Shown in pieces: positions 33,401 through 41,126 of a stretch of 60,393 bases of DNA; the first letter of the stretch is position 1; each line of letters begins with the position of its first letter. Location: NCBI GenBank assembly GCA_017509785.1, contig JAFWOT010000025.1, forward strand, positions 1-60,393. Reading direction: 5' to 3'. Made by a program: the position numbers and the translations under genes. The notes under the pieces were generated by a model. That model was given only the letters and a program-made list of their open reading frames with translations, did no database searches and was not told the origin of the DNA. The DNA comes from Clostridia bacterium (GTDB lineage: Bacteria > Bacillota > Clostridia > Christensenellales > CAG-138).

Positions 33401-34156
33401 CTTGGAAGCGTCGGCGAATTCGGCCTTCTTCTCATCGAGAAGGGCCTTTGCTTCCTCAAGCTGCTTGAGGGTCTCCTCGAAGGCCTCGTTCGCGTCCTTC
33501 TCGGCGTCGTCAAGCTCGCCCTCCTGATCGTCGAGCTCGTCCTTTGCGGCGCTGCGCTCCTTCTCCGACTCCTTCTTGAGCAGATCGACCGAGGCGTAGG
33601 CGTAGCCGAAATCGGTGTTGACGCCCCAGGAATCGTCCGTGATCTGGACGCTGAGCGTCTCCGGCGCGGTAACGATCGCCTCGACGGCGTAATCGCGGTA
33701 TTCGTCGCCCACGCGCACGGCTACGGTATCGCCCGCGCTGATGCCGTTATCGACGGCGAAATTGTACTCGAGCATTATGCTCTCCGCGCCGCCGCAGTCC
33801 GCGCTCGACCATGTGTGGAACTTCTGAAGATCCCCCTCGTTATACGAGAAAACGCGCACGGAAAGATACCTGCCGTTCCCGTCCTTTATATAGGTATCGC
33901 CGCAGAGGCGCGTGTCGACGCGGGTCACGCCCCCGATCCCGGAGAGCCTTTCCGCGAGGCTGCGGTTGACGACGTCAGTCGTTATGAAGGCGTGCGGATA
34001 GAGATCGTCCCGAACGTAGGAGTCGAGAGATCTGTCGAGCGAAACGTACGCCCCCGACATGCCGACCATTATCCCGCATCCGAGCGCGGAAACGAGCATC
34101 GCCGAAAGCAGCAGTTTCCAGTATTTTTTTATTATCGGAAGGATCATCCTTCTCAT
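30476..34156 (-). CDS. Giant FtsX-type ABC transporter permease with extracytoplasmic coiled coil
   Basis: The 1226-residue protein starts with a membrane helix (LLSAMLVSALGCGIMVGMSG). A MacB-like domain and two long Lys/Glu-rich coiled-coil stretches follow, at about residues 190-340 and 560-710. Two FtsX-type membrane domains come last (first near VVILIVVFLFMSLIIRQCRR, second near SVIIGFAVLIGLTIVYNTTQ). Such MacB/LolE-class permeases do mechanical work at the membrane rather than open a channel. I chose the ATG at 34156; 34186 is possible, and neither has a strong ribosome site. It pairs with the ATPase upstream. Confidence 0.88.
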   Translation of the reverse strand: MRRMILPIIKKYWKLLLSAMLVSALGCGIMVGMSGAYVSLDRSLDSYVRDDLYPHAFITTDVVNRSLAERLSGIGGVTRVDTRLCGDTYIKDGNGRYLSVRVFSYNEGDLQKFHTWSSADCGGAESIMLEYNFAVDNGISAGDTVAVRVGDEYRDYAVEAIVTAPETLSVQITDDSWGVNTDFGYAYASVDLLKKESEKERSAAKDELDDQEGELDDAEKDANEAFEETLKQLEEAKALLDEKKAEFADASKEAEKTRRELKDAKDKLRGTKKDLEKNIEDLQKAKPELKDAIKQLDEAIEKLNEAKAALKEIDKNLASLNDSLDKLNAKNVKDLIRVLRSAPQDTRLSDIYSAFDRFEDFLDVAESYGFVYNDNDTVAHIAEDIDMFIDIVESDYYYLGSPAVRALIARAQNGEDISTAPGYARLVETINRYDNTLQNGGDIVTAYNNAYANVSYLHTEIQNGHIREAVMLMMTFGSDVTLGQMRSSIRLMKTLSSTLADATGKPIRTVGELVKAYDSTKAKLEKSISDLEKQRAEIVRELNRQGVKEKDIDKKIKELKKQRKQAKEQLDAIPDAIKKLKDGIEEVDKGVEEIDKALAEIDEQLAEAQEQLEEAEEEYEEGRKEYDTSLADAMSEFASLREELEKAYKDLSEEEGYESLCNQFMLYFEDGADQPELLRRAVAALGDDAVIKKSFVYEDSGVKNRIDINLAPIDTMSTFMPMVFFVVILIVVFLFMSLIIRQCRREIGILRALGFTSSSVRLLFCGVELVVSIAAILLGFAIGIGVMRYVGAYYRDFFPLHSFTYAINVKMSVLAAVLTIIVGQAATLIGTTIISRINPSEAMTRPAPSTAKIPRVLNAFTKNAKPMVKFSVSSLLRNKGRFVFSVICVAASVMMIFSSFAFITSKNHILHQLYDERINYDCQIFFDEQPGEETVKQLSELDFVSNLQPLSYYEKEISFGGRSEKAVINALVPDTELIRVYDSEANRLELPQTGLIIERHLAERLGAKAGDTVTIEGEEFVISAVSDQSVSRFQYMSAESAAPLGEGSLGCLILDIDEADEQKLLARLTETDGYLYCVFTRLSYEGNAKVFRTYDLATSVIIGFAVLIGLTIVYNTTQTNLLEKKKELCVLRTLGFQRSEISRSWFVQSLLQFICSCAVGLPVGVIVAKTALSKISTEGREYVFANGPKEYAVTALIVFAYIVLSHVLAMRSLKHWDIVETVKEKE

Positions 34157-34240
34157 ATCGTTTCCCGAGCCCCGGATTCGGAGCATCCTTTCCCGACGGT
34201 ATTCCGGTTTTTTCCTTTTGAGAGAAGCGCGGCCTTCGCC

Positions 34241-35032
34241 TTACCACTCCATGAGCTCCGCCGAAACGGGCTCCGGATTCTCCGTCTGATCTATTATCCT
34301 GCCGCTGCGCATTCGGATGGATCTGTCCGCCATGCGGCCTATCTCCTGCGTGTGGGTGACTATGACGACCGTCTTGCCCCGCTCGCGCACGAGCTTCTCG
34401 AGCGCGATGAGTATCTGCTTGCCCGTCTCGTAATCGAGGGCGCCGGTCGGCTCGTCGCAGAGGAGCAGGCGCGGGTTCTTGGCAAGCGCCCTCGCGATGG
34501 AAACGCGCTGCTGTTCGCCGCCGGACATCTGCGTTGGGTACGAATCGAGCTTTGCGCCGAGGCCGACGAGCTCCAGCATATCGCGGACTATGCCCTTATC
34601 TTGGGAGATATCCGCCGTCATCGCGACGTTCTCCCTCGCCGTGAGCTCCGCTATGAGGTTGAAGGACTGGAACACGAAGCCAACGTCCTCGCGGCGGTAG
34701 CGGGTCAGTTCGCGGTCGCGGAGCGAGCTCAGCTCGCGCCCGCCTATCGTGATGCTGCCGCTGTCGGGCTGATCCATGCCGCCGAGCATATTGAGCAGCG
34801 TGCTCTTGCCGGAGCCGGAACTGCCGAGTATCGCAAGGAGCTCCCCCTCGTAAATATCGAGAGAGACTTTATCGAGGGCGTGTACCGCCGCCTCTCCCCT
34901 GCCGTAGGTCTTGCAGAGGTCCTTCGCGCTGAGTATCACGCTGCGCCCGCCGGTTTCGCGCTTGTTTTCGGCCGCGGGAGCCGCTTCACGCGCCTCGGCA
35001 GCGGGAGCGTTTTTCTTCTTATTGCCTGCCAT
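34241..35032 (-). CDS. ABC transporter ATPase, MacB/LolD type
   Basis: The 263-residue protein has an alanine-rich N-terminal tail, then Walker A GSSGSGKST (70-78), a Q-loop FQSFNLIAELTARENV, signature MSGGEQQR, Walker B LLLCDEPTGALD and an H-loop THTQEIG. These are typical of ATPases paired with FtsX permeases. Its start overlaps the end of the C45 gene by 14 bases, placing it in the same operon as the GH3 and C45 enzymes. It would power the permease at 30476-34156. Confidence 0.93.
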   Translation of the reverse strand: MAGNKKKNAPAAEAREAAPAAENKRETGGRSVILSAKDLCKTYGRGEAAVHALDKVSLDIYEGELLAILGSSGSGKSTLLNMLGGMDQPDSGSITIGGRELSSLRDRELTRYRREDVGFVFQSFNLIAELTARENVAMTADISQDKGIVRDMLELVGLGAKLDSYPTQMSGGEQQRVSIARALAKNPRLLLCDEPTGALDYETGKQILIALEKLVRERGKTVVIVTHTQEIGRMADRSIRMRSGRIIDQTENPEPVSAELMEW

Positions 35033-36086
35033 TTTCGGTCTCCTTCAAGGTTATCTCTTCGTATTCGAGGGGCTTATCGAGGCTGAACCTGTAAGCCTTT
35101 TCATAGTTCATTGCGGCGCAGGTGAGCTGCGACCTGCCGGTGAGGTCGAACACGGTGCTCCACACCGTGATGACCATGTGCGGCATCCACTTGTGGTGAT
35201 AGTGCAGCGTGTTCCGGGAGAGCAGGCGCATGGCCTCCTCTTCGGAGAGGCCGTCCGGGTGCTCCGTGAGGCAGGAGCTGATGTTTTTCAGCCTGTCGTA
35301 TCCTCTGCCGCCCTTCTTATCCGCGCCGGGGGTGAGGTAATAATTCGTGACGGTAAGCCGCTCGCCGGGGCTCTTTTGGCGGATGACGTTCATTTTCCCC
35401 TCGACGTATTCTATCACGGCGGAGGCGCCCTTGTCATCGGCGAGCATATAATGATAATTGACCCCGATGAGATCGTGCATATCGTACTTTTCGAACACCG
35501 CTATGCCCTCCTCCACGGTGGAGCAGGTATCGAGCACGGCCCTGACTGCGACGGGCGGTATTATGGGCGTCTTGCCCGTATCCTGGTTGGTGGGCTTCGA
35601 TTTGATCTCGAGTATGGCTATGGCGAGGCCCTTTTCGTTTATGCCGTCCATCGCGACGAAGGGCGCGCCCATGAGCCTTAACGGGCGCTTTGCCCTGTCG
35701 ACCCGGGCATGCTTTATGCCGTAGAGCATGAAATTGGAGGTCAGGGTCGACATGCTCCTGTAACCGCCTTCGGGGGCTGTCCAGAGAATTATGCAGGGGG
35801 ATTCCTTATAATCGAAGTTCCTGCCCATTATGCGCTCGCCGCGTTCGGTGACGGTATTGAACGCGGAGCAGCCGAACCTGCCCGCCGCGGGGTTGAGCGG
35901 GACCGTCCTTTTAAGCTCCTTCTGCATGAAGGCGACGGTGCCGAGTATGCCCTTCGAGCCGTGCTCAAGGAGCTTATCGAGGGAATAATCCCCATGGTAC
36001 TCGAGCATGAAAAGATCGTCGTTCACCTTTTTGAGCGAGCGGAGCGTCATGTCCTCGAGAGCGCGAAGTTCCTTCCTGTTTTTCAA
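35019..36086 (-). CDS. C45-type Ntn amidohydrolase/acyltransferase (linear amide C-N hydrolase)
   Basis: The 355-residue protein shows the RFGCSAFNTVTERGERIMGR signature with the nucleophile-type Cys73 and a downstream RNFDY (89-93). It continues with MDGINEKGLAIAILE and VNYHYMLAD, as in the acyl-CoA:6-APA acyltransferase/choloylglycine-hydrolase superfamily. These enzymes form or cleave amide bonds of acyl-amino compounds. The start is a TTG at 36086 with GGGAGGG upstream, overlapping the GH3 stop as TTGA. That tight coupling suggests both act on the same N-acyl compound. Confidence 0.82.
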   Translation of the reverse strand: MKNRKELRALEDMTLRSLKKVNDDLFMLEYHGDYSLDKLLEHGSKGILGTVAFMQKELKRTVPLNPAAGRFGCSAFNTVTERGERIMGRNFDYKESPCIILWTAPEGGYRSMSTLTSNFMLYGIKHARVDRAKRPLRLMGAPFVAMDGINEKGLAIAILEIKSKPTNQDTGKTPIIPPVAVRAVLDTCSTVEEGIAVFEKYDMHDLIGVNYHYMLADDKGASAVIEYVEGKMNVIRQKSPGERLTVTNYYLTPGADKKGGRGYDRLKNISSCLTEHPDGLSEEEAMRLLSRNTLHYHHKWMPHMVITVWSTVFDLTGRSQLTCAAMNYEKAYRFSLDKPLEYEEITLKETENGRQ

Positions 36087-37804
36087 GCGTGTTCCCTCCC
36101 CTGCGGTAAACGGTCGGCGACCGCGTCCATGAAATAATCGAGTTTTTCCTTTGTGTCTATGAATCTGACCGTCTTGACCTGGTTGCCGGAGAGCTTGCGT
36201 TTCGCGTTCTCCGCACGAAGGCGGCGGTAGGTATCGGGCCTGACGATGAGCACCTCCGATGGGGAGGACTCGCCCACCTTCAGCATCCTGCCGTGTTCGG
36301 CGTTTACCTTGGAGAGCTCCTCGTCGAATATGGCGGAGAGCGACCCGCGCAGCTCCTCCGGGATATCGTTCTCCGGCTCCATGAAGGCGGTGATCCTCCA
36401 AGGGGTATACGAGGTATCGGGATAGAGGCTGTAATCGAGTATCCGGACGCCGACGCGCTCCTCAAACGAGCGGATGGCGGTGGAAAGATGCTCGCTCGTC
36501 AGTTTGACTCCCGTGACGTTGATGAGCTGATCCTTGCGGTAGCCGAAGCGTATGAGGGGGACCTCCCCCTCGTAGCCGACGACGCGGACGACGTCCTTTA
36601 TGCGGTAGCGGTAGAGCCCCGCGAGGCTCGTAAGCACGATCTCGTAAAGCTCGCCGACCTTCAGCTCGTTCATGAGAAGGGGTCGGCCGTGCTCCTCATC
36701 GAATTCCTCGTCGACCGGTATGAACTCAAAGAAGCCACCGTCGGGGATGAGGAGATAGTTTTCGTCCTCGGCGTTGAGGGCGCTTGCGAAGAGGGCTTCG
36801 CTCGCGGCGTACATCTCATAGCAGAAGCGGATATCCCCGCCGCAGTATTCGCGCATCTTCTTCGAGAAGGGCTCGAATTCGCCCGTGCCTATCGCGACTA
36901 TGAGGCACATATTCTTCCAGAGGCGGGGTATCACGGGGCCCGCTTCCGGGGAATCGAGCACGGCGCGTATCTCTTCGGCGCGGGCTTTATCGGGGCGTAT
37001 GTGCTTCAGCAGCTTTTGGCGGAGCTCCTCGGGGATGCCGGGGGCGGTTATGGAGCCGCCCGCGATATCGGAGATGAGCAGTTCCCTGTTTTCCTCGATA
37101 TAGTGCATGAGGTCCGTCAGGGTCGACATGAACACCGACATCATATAAACGAGGCCCCTGTCCGCAAGGGCGAACCGCGCCTTGACGTATTTCATGTTTA
37201 TGTCGTCGCCGTAGCCGAATATCTCCTTGGGCAGGCAGTTGATAAAAGGCGTGACGGTCTTGACGCTCGAAAGCGCGTAGGCTGATATGAACCCCTCCTT
37301 TATGCCGCCGGGCGTGTAGGAGTATTCGGTCTCTATCGTGTTGAGGCCCCTGCCGCGCTTTATGCCGCGGCGCTTCATCTCCTGCCGGAGTATCTTTATA
37401 TAGATGGAAGCGCAGCGGAGATACGGCTTATAGGATCTGTCCACGACAGGGATGCGCTTCGTGACGCCCGTAGTGCCCGAGGTCTTCGCGAAGAAGGATA
37501 TCCTGTCCGCGGTGATGAGGCGCTGTTCGTTTTTCATTGCCGTGCGCTCGAGCATATCGGCGTAATCGGGGTACGAGGTGAACGGCACGGCGCGGCTGTA
37601 TTCCTCGGCGGAGGTTATCCGCCCGAAGCCGTATTTCCTGCCGAATTCCGTGTTCCTGTTGCGCCGCAGATACGAAAGCAGCCTGCGCTCGGAATCCGCC
37701 CCCGCGTGCTTTGAGAGCCGCAGATAGCGTTTCCGGCACGCTCCGCCGTATATACCCATGGCTCCAAGTATGACTTCATTTATAAAATCATTTAATGCGT
37801 TCAT
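36083..37804 (-). CDS. GH3-family acyl-acid amido synthetase
   Basis: The 573-residue protein has the adenylation loop AKTSGTTGVTKRIPV (SGTTG 109-113), a middle EMYAASEALF, and the YRYRIKDVVRVVGY motif that marks GH3 enzymes. Plant GH3 proteins activate carboxylic acids as adenylates and join them to amino acids. Bacterial members are little studied. Here the gene heads an operon with an amidase-like enzyme and an exporter. Of two ATGs, 37804 has the better spaced GGAG. The promoter and a palindrome lie just upstream. Confidence 0.87.
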   Translation of the reverse strand: MNALNDFINEVILGAMGIYGGACRKRYLRLSKHAGADSERRLLSYLRRNRNTEFGRKYGFGRITSAEEYSRAVPFTSYPDYADMLERTAMKNEQRLITADRISFFAKTSGTTGVTKRIPVVDRSYKPYLRCASIYIKILRQEMKRRGIKRGRGLNTIETEYSYTPGGIKEGFISAYALSSVKTVTPFINCLPKEIFGYGDDINMKYVKARFALADRGLVYMMSVFMSTLTDLMHYIEENRELLISDIAGGSITAPGIPEELRQKLLKHIRPDKARAEEIRAVLDSPEAGPVIPRLWKNMCLIVAIGTGEFEPFSKKMREYCGGDIRFCYEMYAASEALFASALNAEDENYLLIPDGGFFEFIPVDEEFDEEHGRPLLMNELKVGELYEIVLTSLAGLYRYRIKDVVRVVGYEGEVPLIRFGYRKDQLINVTGVKLTSEHLSTAIRSFEERVGVRILDYSLYPDTSYTPWRITAFMEPENDIPEELRGSLSAIFDEELSKVNAEHGRMLKVGESSPSEVLIVRPDTYRRLRAENAKRKLSGNQVKTVRFIDTKEKLDYFMDAVADRLPQGREHA

Positions 37805-37843
37805 GCTTTTTCGCTCCAATATAGGATCGTTTTTCACGTTCTT

Positions 37844-37864
37844 AACGGTTAATATTATACCGTT
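37844..37864. promoter_or_regulatory. Inverted repeat across the GH3 operon -10 box
   Basis: AACGGT and ACCGTT, separated by nine bases, straddle the minus-strand -10 hexamer and are placed like a repressor operator. No regulator gene is adjacent. Confidence 0.5.
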
Positions 37865-37880
37865 CAGGAGCGAATGTCAA
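37852..37880 (-). promoter_or_regulatory. Promoter of the GH3-C45-ABC operon
   Basis: Minus strand: TTGACA (37875-37880) and TAATAT (37852-37857), spacer 17; an overlapping TATAAT gives spacer 15. Confidence 0.75.
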
Positions 37881-37942
37881 TATTTTTTAACGGACTCGAG
37901 CAAAAAATGCGGAGATTTTCACAAAATAAACCCGCTCCGCTC

Positions 37943-37971
37943 TTGAAAAATCCCAAAACAAAGAGTATACT
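37943..37971 (+). promoter_or_regulatory. Promoter of the leucine-rich-repeat protein gene
   Basis: TTGAAA (37943-37948) and TATACT (37966-37971) with a 17-base spacer, divergent from the GH3 promoter. The leader to the ATG is about 120 bases. Confidence 0.65.
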
Positions 37972-38100
37972 TTACATATATGCCGAGCGAAGCGCGAATT
38001 AGACACATTTCTAAATATGCTTTCGGGAGGCGGATGAAGAAGAATGTGCGGCGGTTCACGCCGGGAAAGGGAAGTTCTGAAACAGAACGCGGATTATCAA

Positions 38101-39492
38101 ATGAAACGAAGCTTTTTAAGATCCATCGGCGTGCTCATGGCGCTGCTTTTCACGCTTGCGGTCTGCCCCTCCGTTGGGGCGTTCATCGAGGCGACGCCCT
38201 CGTGGACGGTGCCGTCGGGCTACGATACGACCGAATACAACAGGATAGCGACGTTCCTTGAGCTGACGGACGAGAACGGCGTCAAGAACGGCACGAAGTG
38301 CGGAACCAACTACACCCCCAACGACCCGACCACCTGGGGCAAGGAGGGGTACTACAATACGCCCGACGATTACATCCGCCCGACCACCTTCACCTGGAGC
38401 GAGTACGACGGCAAGAAGTACATCACCGAGATCACCTGCTACGCGAACGACTGCGTCGGCGCGCTGAATCTTTCCGGGTTCTCGCATATCGTGAGCCTCA
38501 ACACGGCAAGGAACCGCATCAGCTCGCTCAACCTCTCGCAGTGTACGGCGCTCAGCTCCGTGATCTGCTCGAGCAACCGCCTCACCTCGCTCAACGTTTC
38601 CTCGCTTTCGAGCCTCGCCTCGCTTACCGCGGACAACAACTCCATCTCCTCGATAGGGCTTTCCTCCAACACGGCGCTGCGCTCGCTCAGCATCGGGAAC
38701 AACCCGATCAGCTCGCTCAGCCTTTCCGCGAACACGAACCTCTATATGCTGAGCTGCAGCGGCTGCGATCTCTCATCGCTCAACGTTTCCGCGCTGACGA
38801 GGCTGCAGAGCCTCTACTGTGCGAACAACCATATAAGTTCGCTCAACGTCTCCTCCTGCCCGCAGATAAAATACCTCAACTGCGCGGGGAACAATTTGAG
38901 CTCGCTCAACGTGAGCGCGCAGACGATGCTGCTCGGCCTCAACTGCGCGAACAACAACATCGCCTCTCTTGACCTTTCCTCCGCGACTATGCTGATCTAC
39001 CTCTCCTGCGTCGGGAACAGGCTCACCTCGCTCGACCTTTCGCAGACAAGGCTCGGCATCGGGACCGTGACGGCGGCCTCCGGCGGGACGATAGGCGTTT
39101 CGGTCTCGCTCAGCTCCGCCGGCACCGATGAGATGCCCTCCCTCAACAACACCGTCTGCGCCGCGCCCAACAGCGGATATACTTTCAGCGGCTGGTACAC
39201 CCCCGGCGGAGCGTTCATTTCGAACTCCGCGGAGCTCTCCCTCGCCGACACGACCGAGACCTCCTTCAACGCCCGCTTCACCGCCGGCTCCGCTCAGCAG
39301 CCCGGCGACGTCAATAACGACGGCTCTGTAAACGCTCTTGACGCTATACTCGTCCTCAGGTATTCGCTCAATTCCTCCTCCCTCACCCCCGCGCAGCTCG
39401 CGGCTGCCGACGTCAACGGCGACGGCTCCGTCAACGCGCTCGACGCGATACTGATACTGCGCCGCGCCATGGGGCTCGTTTCCGGGTTCTGA
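38101..39492 (+). CDS. Secreted leucine-rich-repeat protein with C-terminal dockerin
   Basis: The 463-residue protein has a signal peptide (about 1-27, ending CPSVGA). A non-repeat N-terminal domain follows, then about nine LRR units of 20-21 residues with the pattern SLNVSxxxxLxxLxCxxNxIS (about residues 122-315). A short GYTFSGWYTPGGAF segment resembles Listeria-Bacteroides beta-grasp repeats. Two dockerin type I repeats close the protein (DVNNDGSVNALDAILVLRYS and DVNGDGSVNALDAILILRRA). It should be exported and docked to a cohesin partner elsewhere. No cohesin is visible here. The ribosome site is weak. Confidence 0.88.
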   Translation: MKRSFLRSIGVLMALLFTLAVCPSVGAFIEATPSWTVPSGYDTTEYNRIATFLELTDENGVKNGTKCGTNYTPNDPTTWGKEGYYNTPDDYIRPTTFTWSEYDGKKYITEITCYANDCVGALNLSGFSHIVSLNTARNRISSLNLSQCTALSSVICSSNRLTSLNVSSLSSLASLTADNNSISSIGLSSNTALRSLSIGNNPISSLSLSANTNLYMLSCSGCDLSSLNVSALTRLQSLYCANNHISSLNVSSCPQIKYLNCAGNNLSSLNVSAQTMLLGLNCANNNIASLDLSSATMLIYLSCVGNRLTSLDLSQTRLGIGTVTAASGGTIGVSVSLSSAGTDEMPSLNNTVCAAPNSGYTFSGWYTPGGAFISNSAELSLADTTETSFNARFTAGSAQQPGDVNNDGSVNALDAILVLRYSLNSSSLTPAQLAAADVNGDGSVNALDAILILRRAMGLVSGF

Positions 39493-39505
39493 TAAAACAG
39501 CGGCA

Positions 39506-39541
39506 AAAAGGGTGCTCAGGCCGCGGCCGGAGCACCCTTTT
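39506..39541. terminator. Bidirectional terminator
   Basis: AAAAGGGTGCTC and GAGCACCCTTTT make a 12-base stem with a 12-base loop. It ends both the dockerin gene and the minus-strand corrinoid-uptake operon. Confidence 0.85.
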
Positions 39542-39553
39542 AATATTCGCCTG

Positions 39554-39865
39554 TCATCCGTTCTGCGCGTTCTCCTCCCACGGGACGAAAACGCAGTAGG
39601 CGGGCATCATATCGCCGAGGTAGACCCAGACGTTCCCGCCCATAACGATATCGGCGTCAAAGTACAGGTCGGGTATGAAGATGAGCGCGCTCGATCTTTT
39701 CCCTCCGCGGAGGGTGATCCCCTCCTTGACGGGGTTCTCGCGGAACCGCTTTATCTTGCCTGCGAGATCGGGGATCATCAGCTCCTTTGAAAGGATCGGG
39801 ATGAGTTCCTCGTCCTTGCCGTAAACCACGTTATCTTCGTTTTTGAGCCGGTTGAGTGTGAGCAT
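39554..39865 (-). CDS. Small protein of unknown function (103 aa) in the cobalamin-uptake operon
   Basis: The frame starts with GGAGGG close to its ATG, 15 bases after the btuF-like gene, so it is probably the last gene under the minus-strand riboswitch. The sequence has a charged N-terminus and a hydrophobic C-terminal half (VMGGNVWVYLGDMMPAYCVF), with no signal peptide. I do not recognise the family. A role linked to corrinoid metabolism is only suggested by position. Confidence 0.6.
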   Translation of the reverse strand: MLTLNRLKNEDNVVYGKDEELIPILSKELMIPDLAGKIKRFRENPVKEGITLRGGKRSSALIFIPDLYFDADIVMGGNVWVYLGDMMPAYCVFVPWEENAQNG

Positions 39866-39880
39866 ATTCCCTCCGAAAAA

Positions 39881-41011
39881 TCATTTCAGTCTGAAAAAGT
39901 ATTGAAGCTCGGGCGTTTCGTCCGCGCCGCAGGAGAATATGGTATTGAGCTCCTTTATCATGCGCCCTATGTTGAGGGTCTGCTGATACATGCTCTCCCG
40001 CGTGCACCAAACGGCGCCGTTTTGTACAGCCTTCAGCTCCGCAAGGAGCGGGTTTAGCGCGAGGAACTCCTCAAGCGTTGAGACCTCGCCGCCGATCGTG
40101 CTGTTGTAAATGACGACGTCGGCTTCCCTTGCCGTGCTGAAGAATTTCTCCATCTCGACGTTGACTGTGGCGGTGGCGCCGCCTTCCCCGACAAGATCCG
40201 AAAAGGCGTACCTCCCTCCCGCAAGCTCTATCATGCGGCTGACGTAATCGCCGGTCTTCCTTGCGACGGCGTAGCCCGAGGGGCTTATGCGGAAGAACGC
40301 TGCGGTCTTGCCCGACTTTTCGCCGTTCACGGCGGATTCCATGAGCGCTCTCTGCTCGTTGAAGAGCTCGTTCGCCTTCTCCTCCTCGCCGAGGAGGGCT
40401 CCGTAGAGCTTTATCCATTCGGTGCGCCCGAGGGGGTGCGGCTCGTAGCTGGAGCGGTCTATGAGCACGGGCACGCCGAGCTCAACGAGCTTATTCATAA
40501 CGTCCGCCGCGTGACCTATCATGCCGGATTCTATCGCGAGCGGACAGCCGGCGCCGAGAATGAGCTCGTAATCCGGTTCGGAATACTTGCCGGCGTAGAG
40601 TATCTCGCCCCGCTCCATCGCAAGGCGGGCGTTTTCAACGTACCAACCCTCCGCCTTCGTGCCGGAGAGGCCGATCGCGTCGAGCCTGCCGAGCCCGTCG
40701 AAGAGGCACATGGCGGCCGTCGCCGCGAGGTAGATGTTCTTGAGCGGCTGACGGAGCACGGTCACGTCCCCCGGTATCCCCGAGGGGATCTGCGCGCCCT
40801 CCGGCACGACGAGGAACCTTCCGCCGTCCTTTATCGAGATCAGCTTCAGACCGTCCTCGTATTCATCGACGGAGAACCCCTGTGCAAAGGCGAGCTCCAA
40901 AGAGCCCGTCTGCACTATCCCGGCGAGTCCTTCTTCCGTGCTTTCCCGCCCGCAGCCGAAGAACAGGGCGAGCATTGCAAGGCACAGGAGCGCGGCGGTG
41001 ATGCGTTTCAT
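39881..41011 (-). CDS. btuF: Corrinoid/iron-siderophore ABC substrate-binding lipoprotein (BtuF-like)
   Basis: The 376-residue protein has a lipoprotein signal (MKRITAALLCLAMLALFFGC, C20). A two-lobed periplasmic-binding fold of the BtuF/FhuD class follows, with the helix-strand GKYSEPDYELILGAGCPLAI and the linker region RTEWIKLYGALLGEEEKANE. It should bind a corrinoid outside the membrane for the BtuCD-like importer. The cognate permease and ATPase are on the opposite strand at 43950-46102, behind a second cobalamin riboswitch. Riboswitch control and this pairing favour cobamide over siderophore. Confidence 0.85.
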   Translation of the reverse strand: MKRITAALLCLAMLALFFGCGRESTEEGLAGIVQTGSLELAFAQGFSVDEYEDGLKLISIKDGGRFLVVPEGAQIPSGIPGDVTVLRQPLKNIYLAATAAMCLFDGLGRLDAIGLSGTKAEGWYVENARLAMERGEILYAGKYSEPDYELILGAGCPLAIESGMIGHAADVMNKLVELGVPVLIDRSSYEPHPLGRTEWIKLYGALLGEEEKANELFNEQRALMESAVNGEKSGKTAAFFRISPSGYAVARKTGDYVSRMIELAGGRYAFSDLVGEGGATATVNVEMEKFFSTAREADVVIYNSTIGGEVSTLEEFLALNPLLAELKAVQNGAVWCTRESMYQQTLNIGRMIKELNTIFSCGADETPELQYFFRLK

Positions 41012-41045
41012 TTTCGATTCCTTTCCCGATCCCGTTTTTTATAAA

Positions 41046-41083
41046 GCTTCTGCGCGCACGGCGGAAGCTGTGCACGCAGAAGC
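41046..41083 (-). other. Intercistronic stem-loop
   Basis: GCTTCTGCG and CGCAGAAGC form a nine-base stem in the 115-base gap between the two lipoprotein genes. The following T-run on the minus strand is weak, so it may modulate rather than end transcription. Confidence 0.4.
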
Positions 41084-41126
41084 AACACGGAGAATGTTGG
41101 CTGTTTTGCCGCCGAAGCTTTACGCT

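Noticed and set aside
35019..36086. Bile salt hydrolase
   Set aside because: The superfamily is shared, but Cys73 is not near the N-terminus as in the classic MCT-type bile salt hydrolases, and the GH3 partner argues for another acyl amide.
38480..39050. DNA tandem repeat with independent role in the LRR gene
   Set aside because: The roughly 63-base periodicity is fully explained by the 20-21 residue LRR units, and the copies have diverged.
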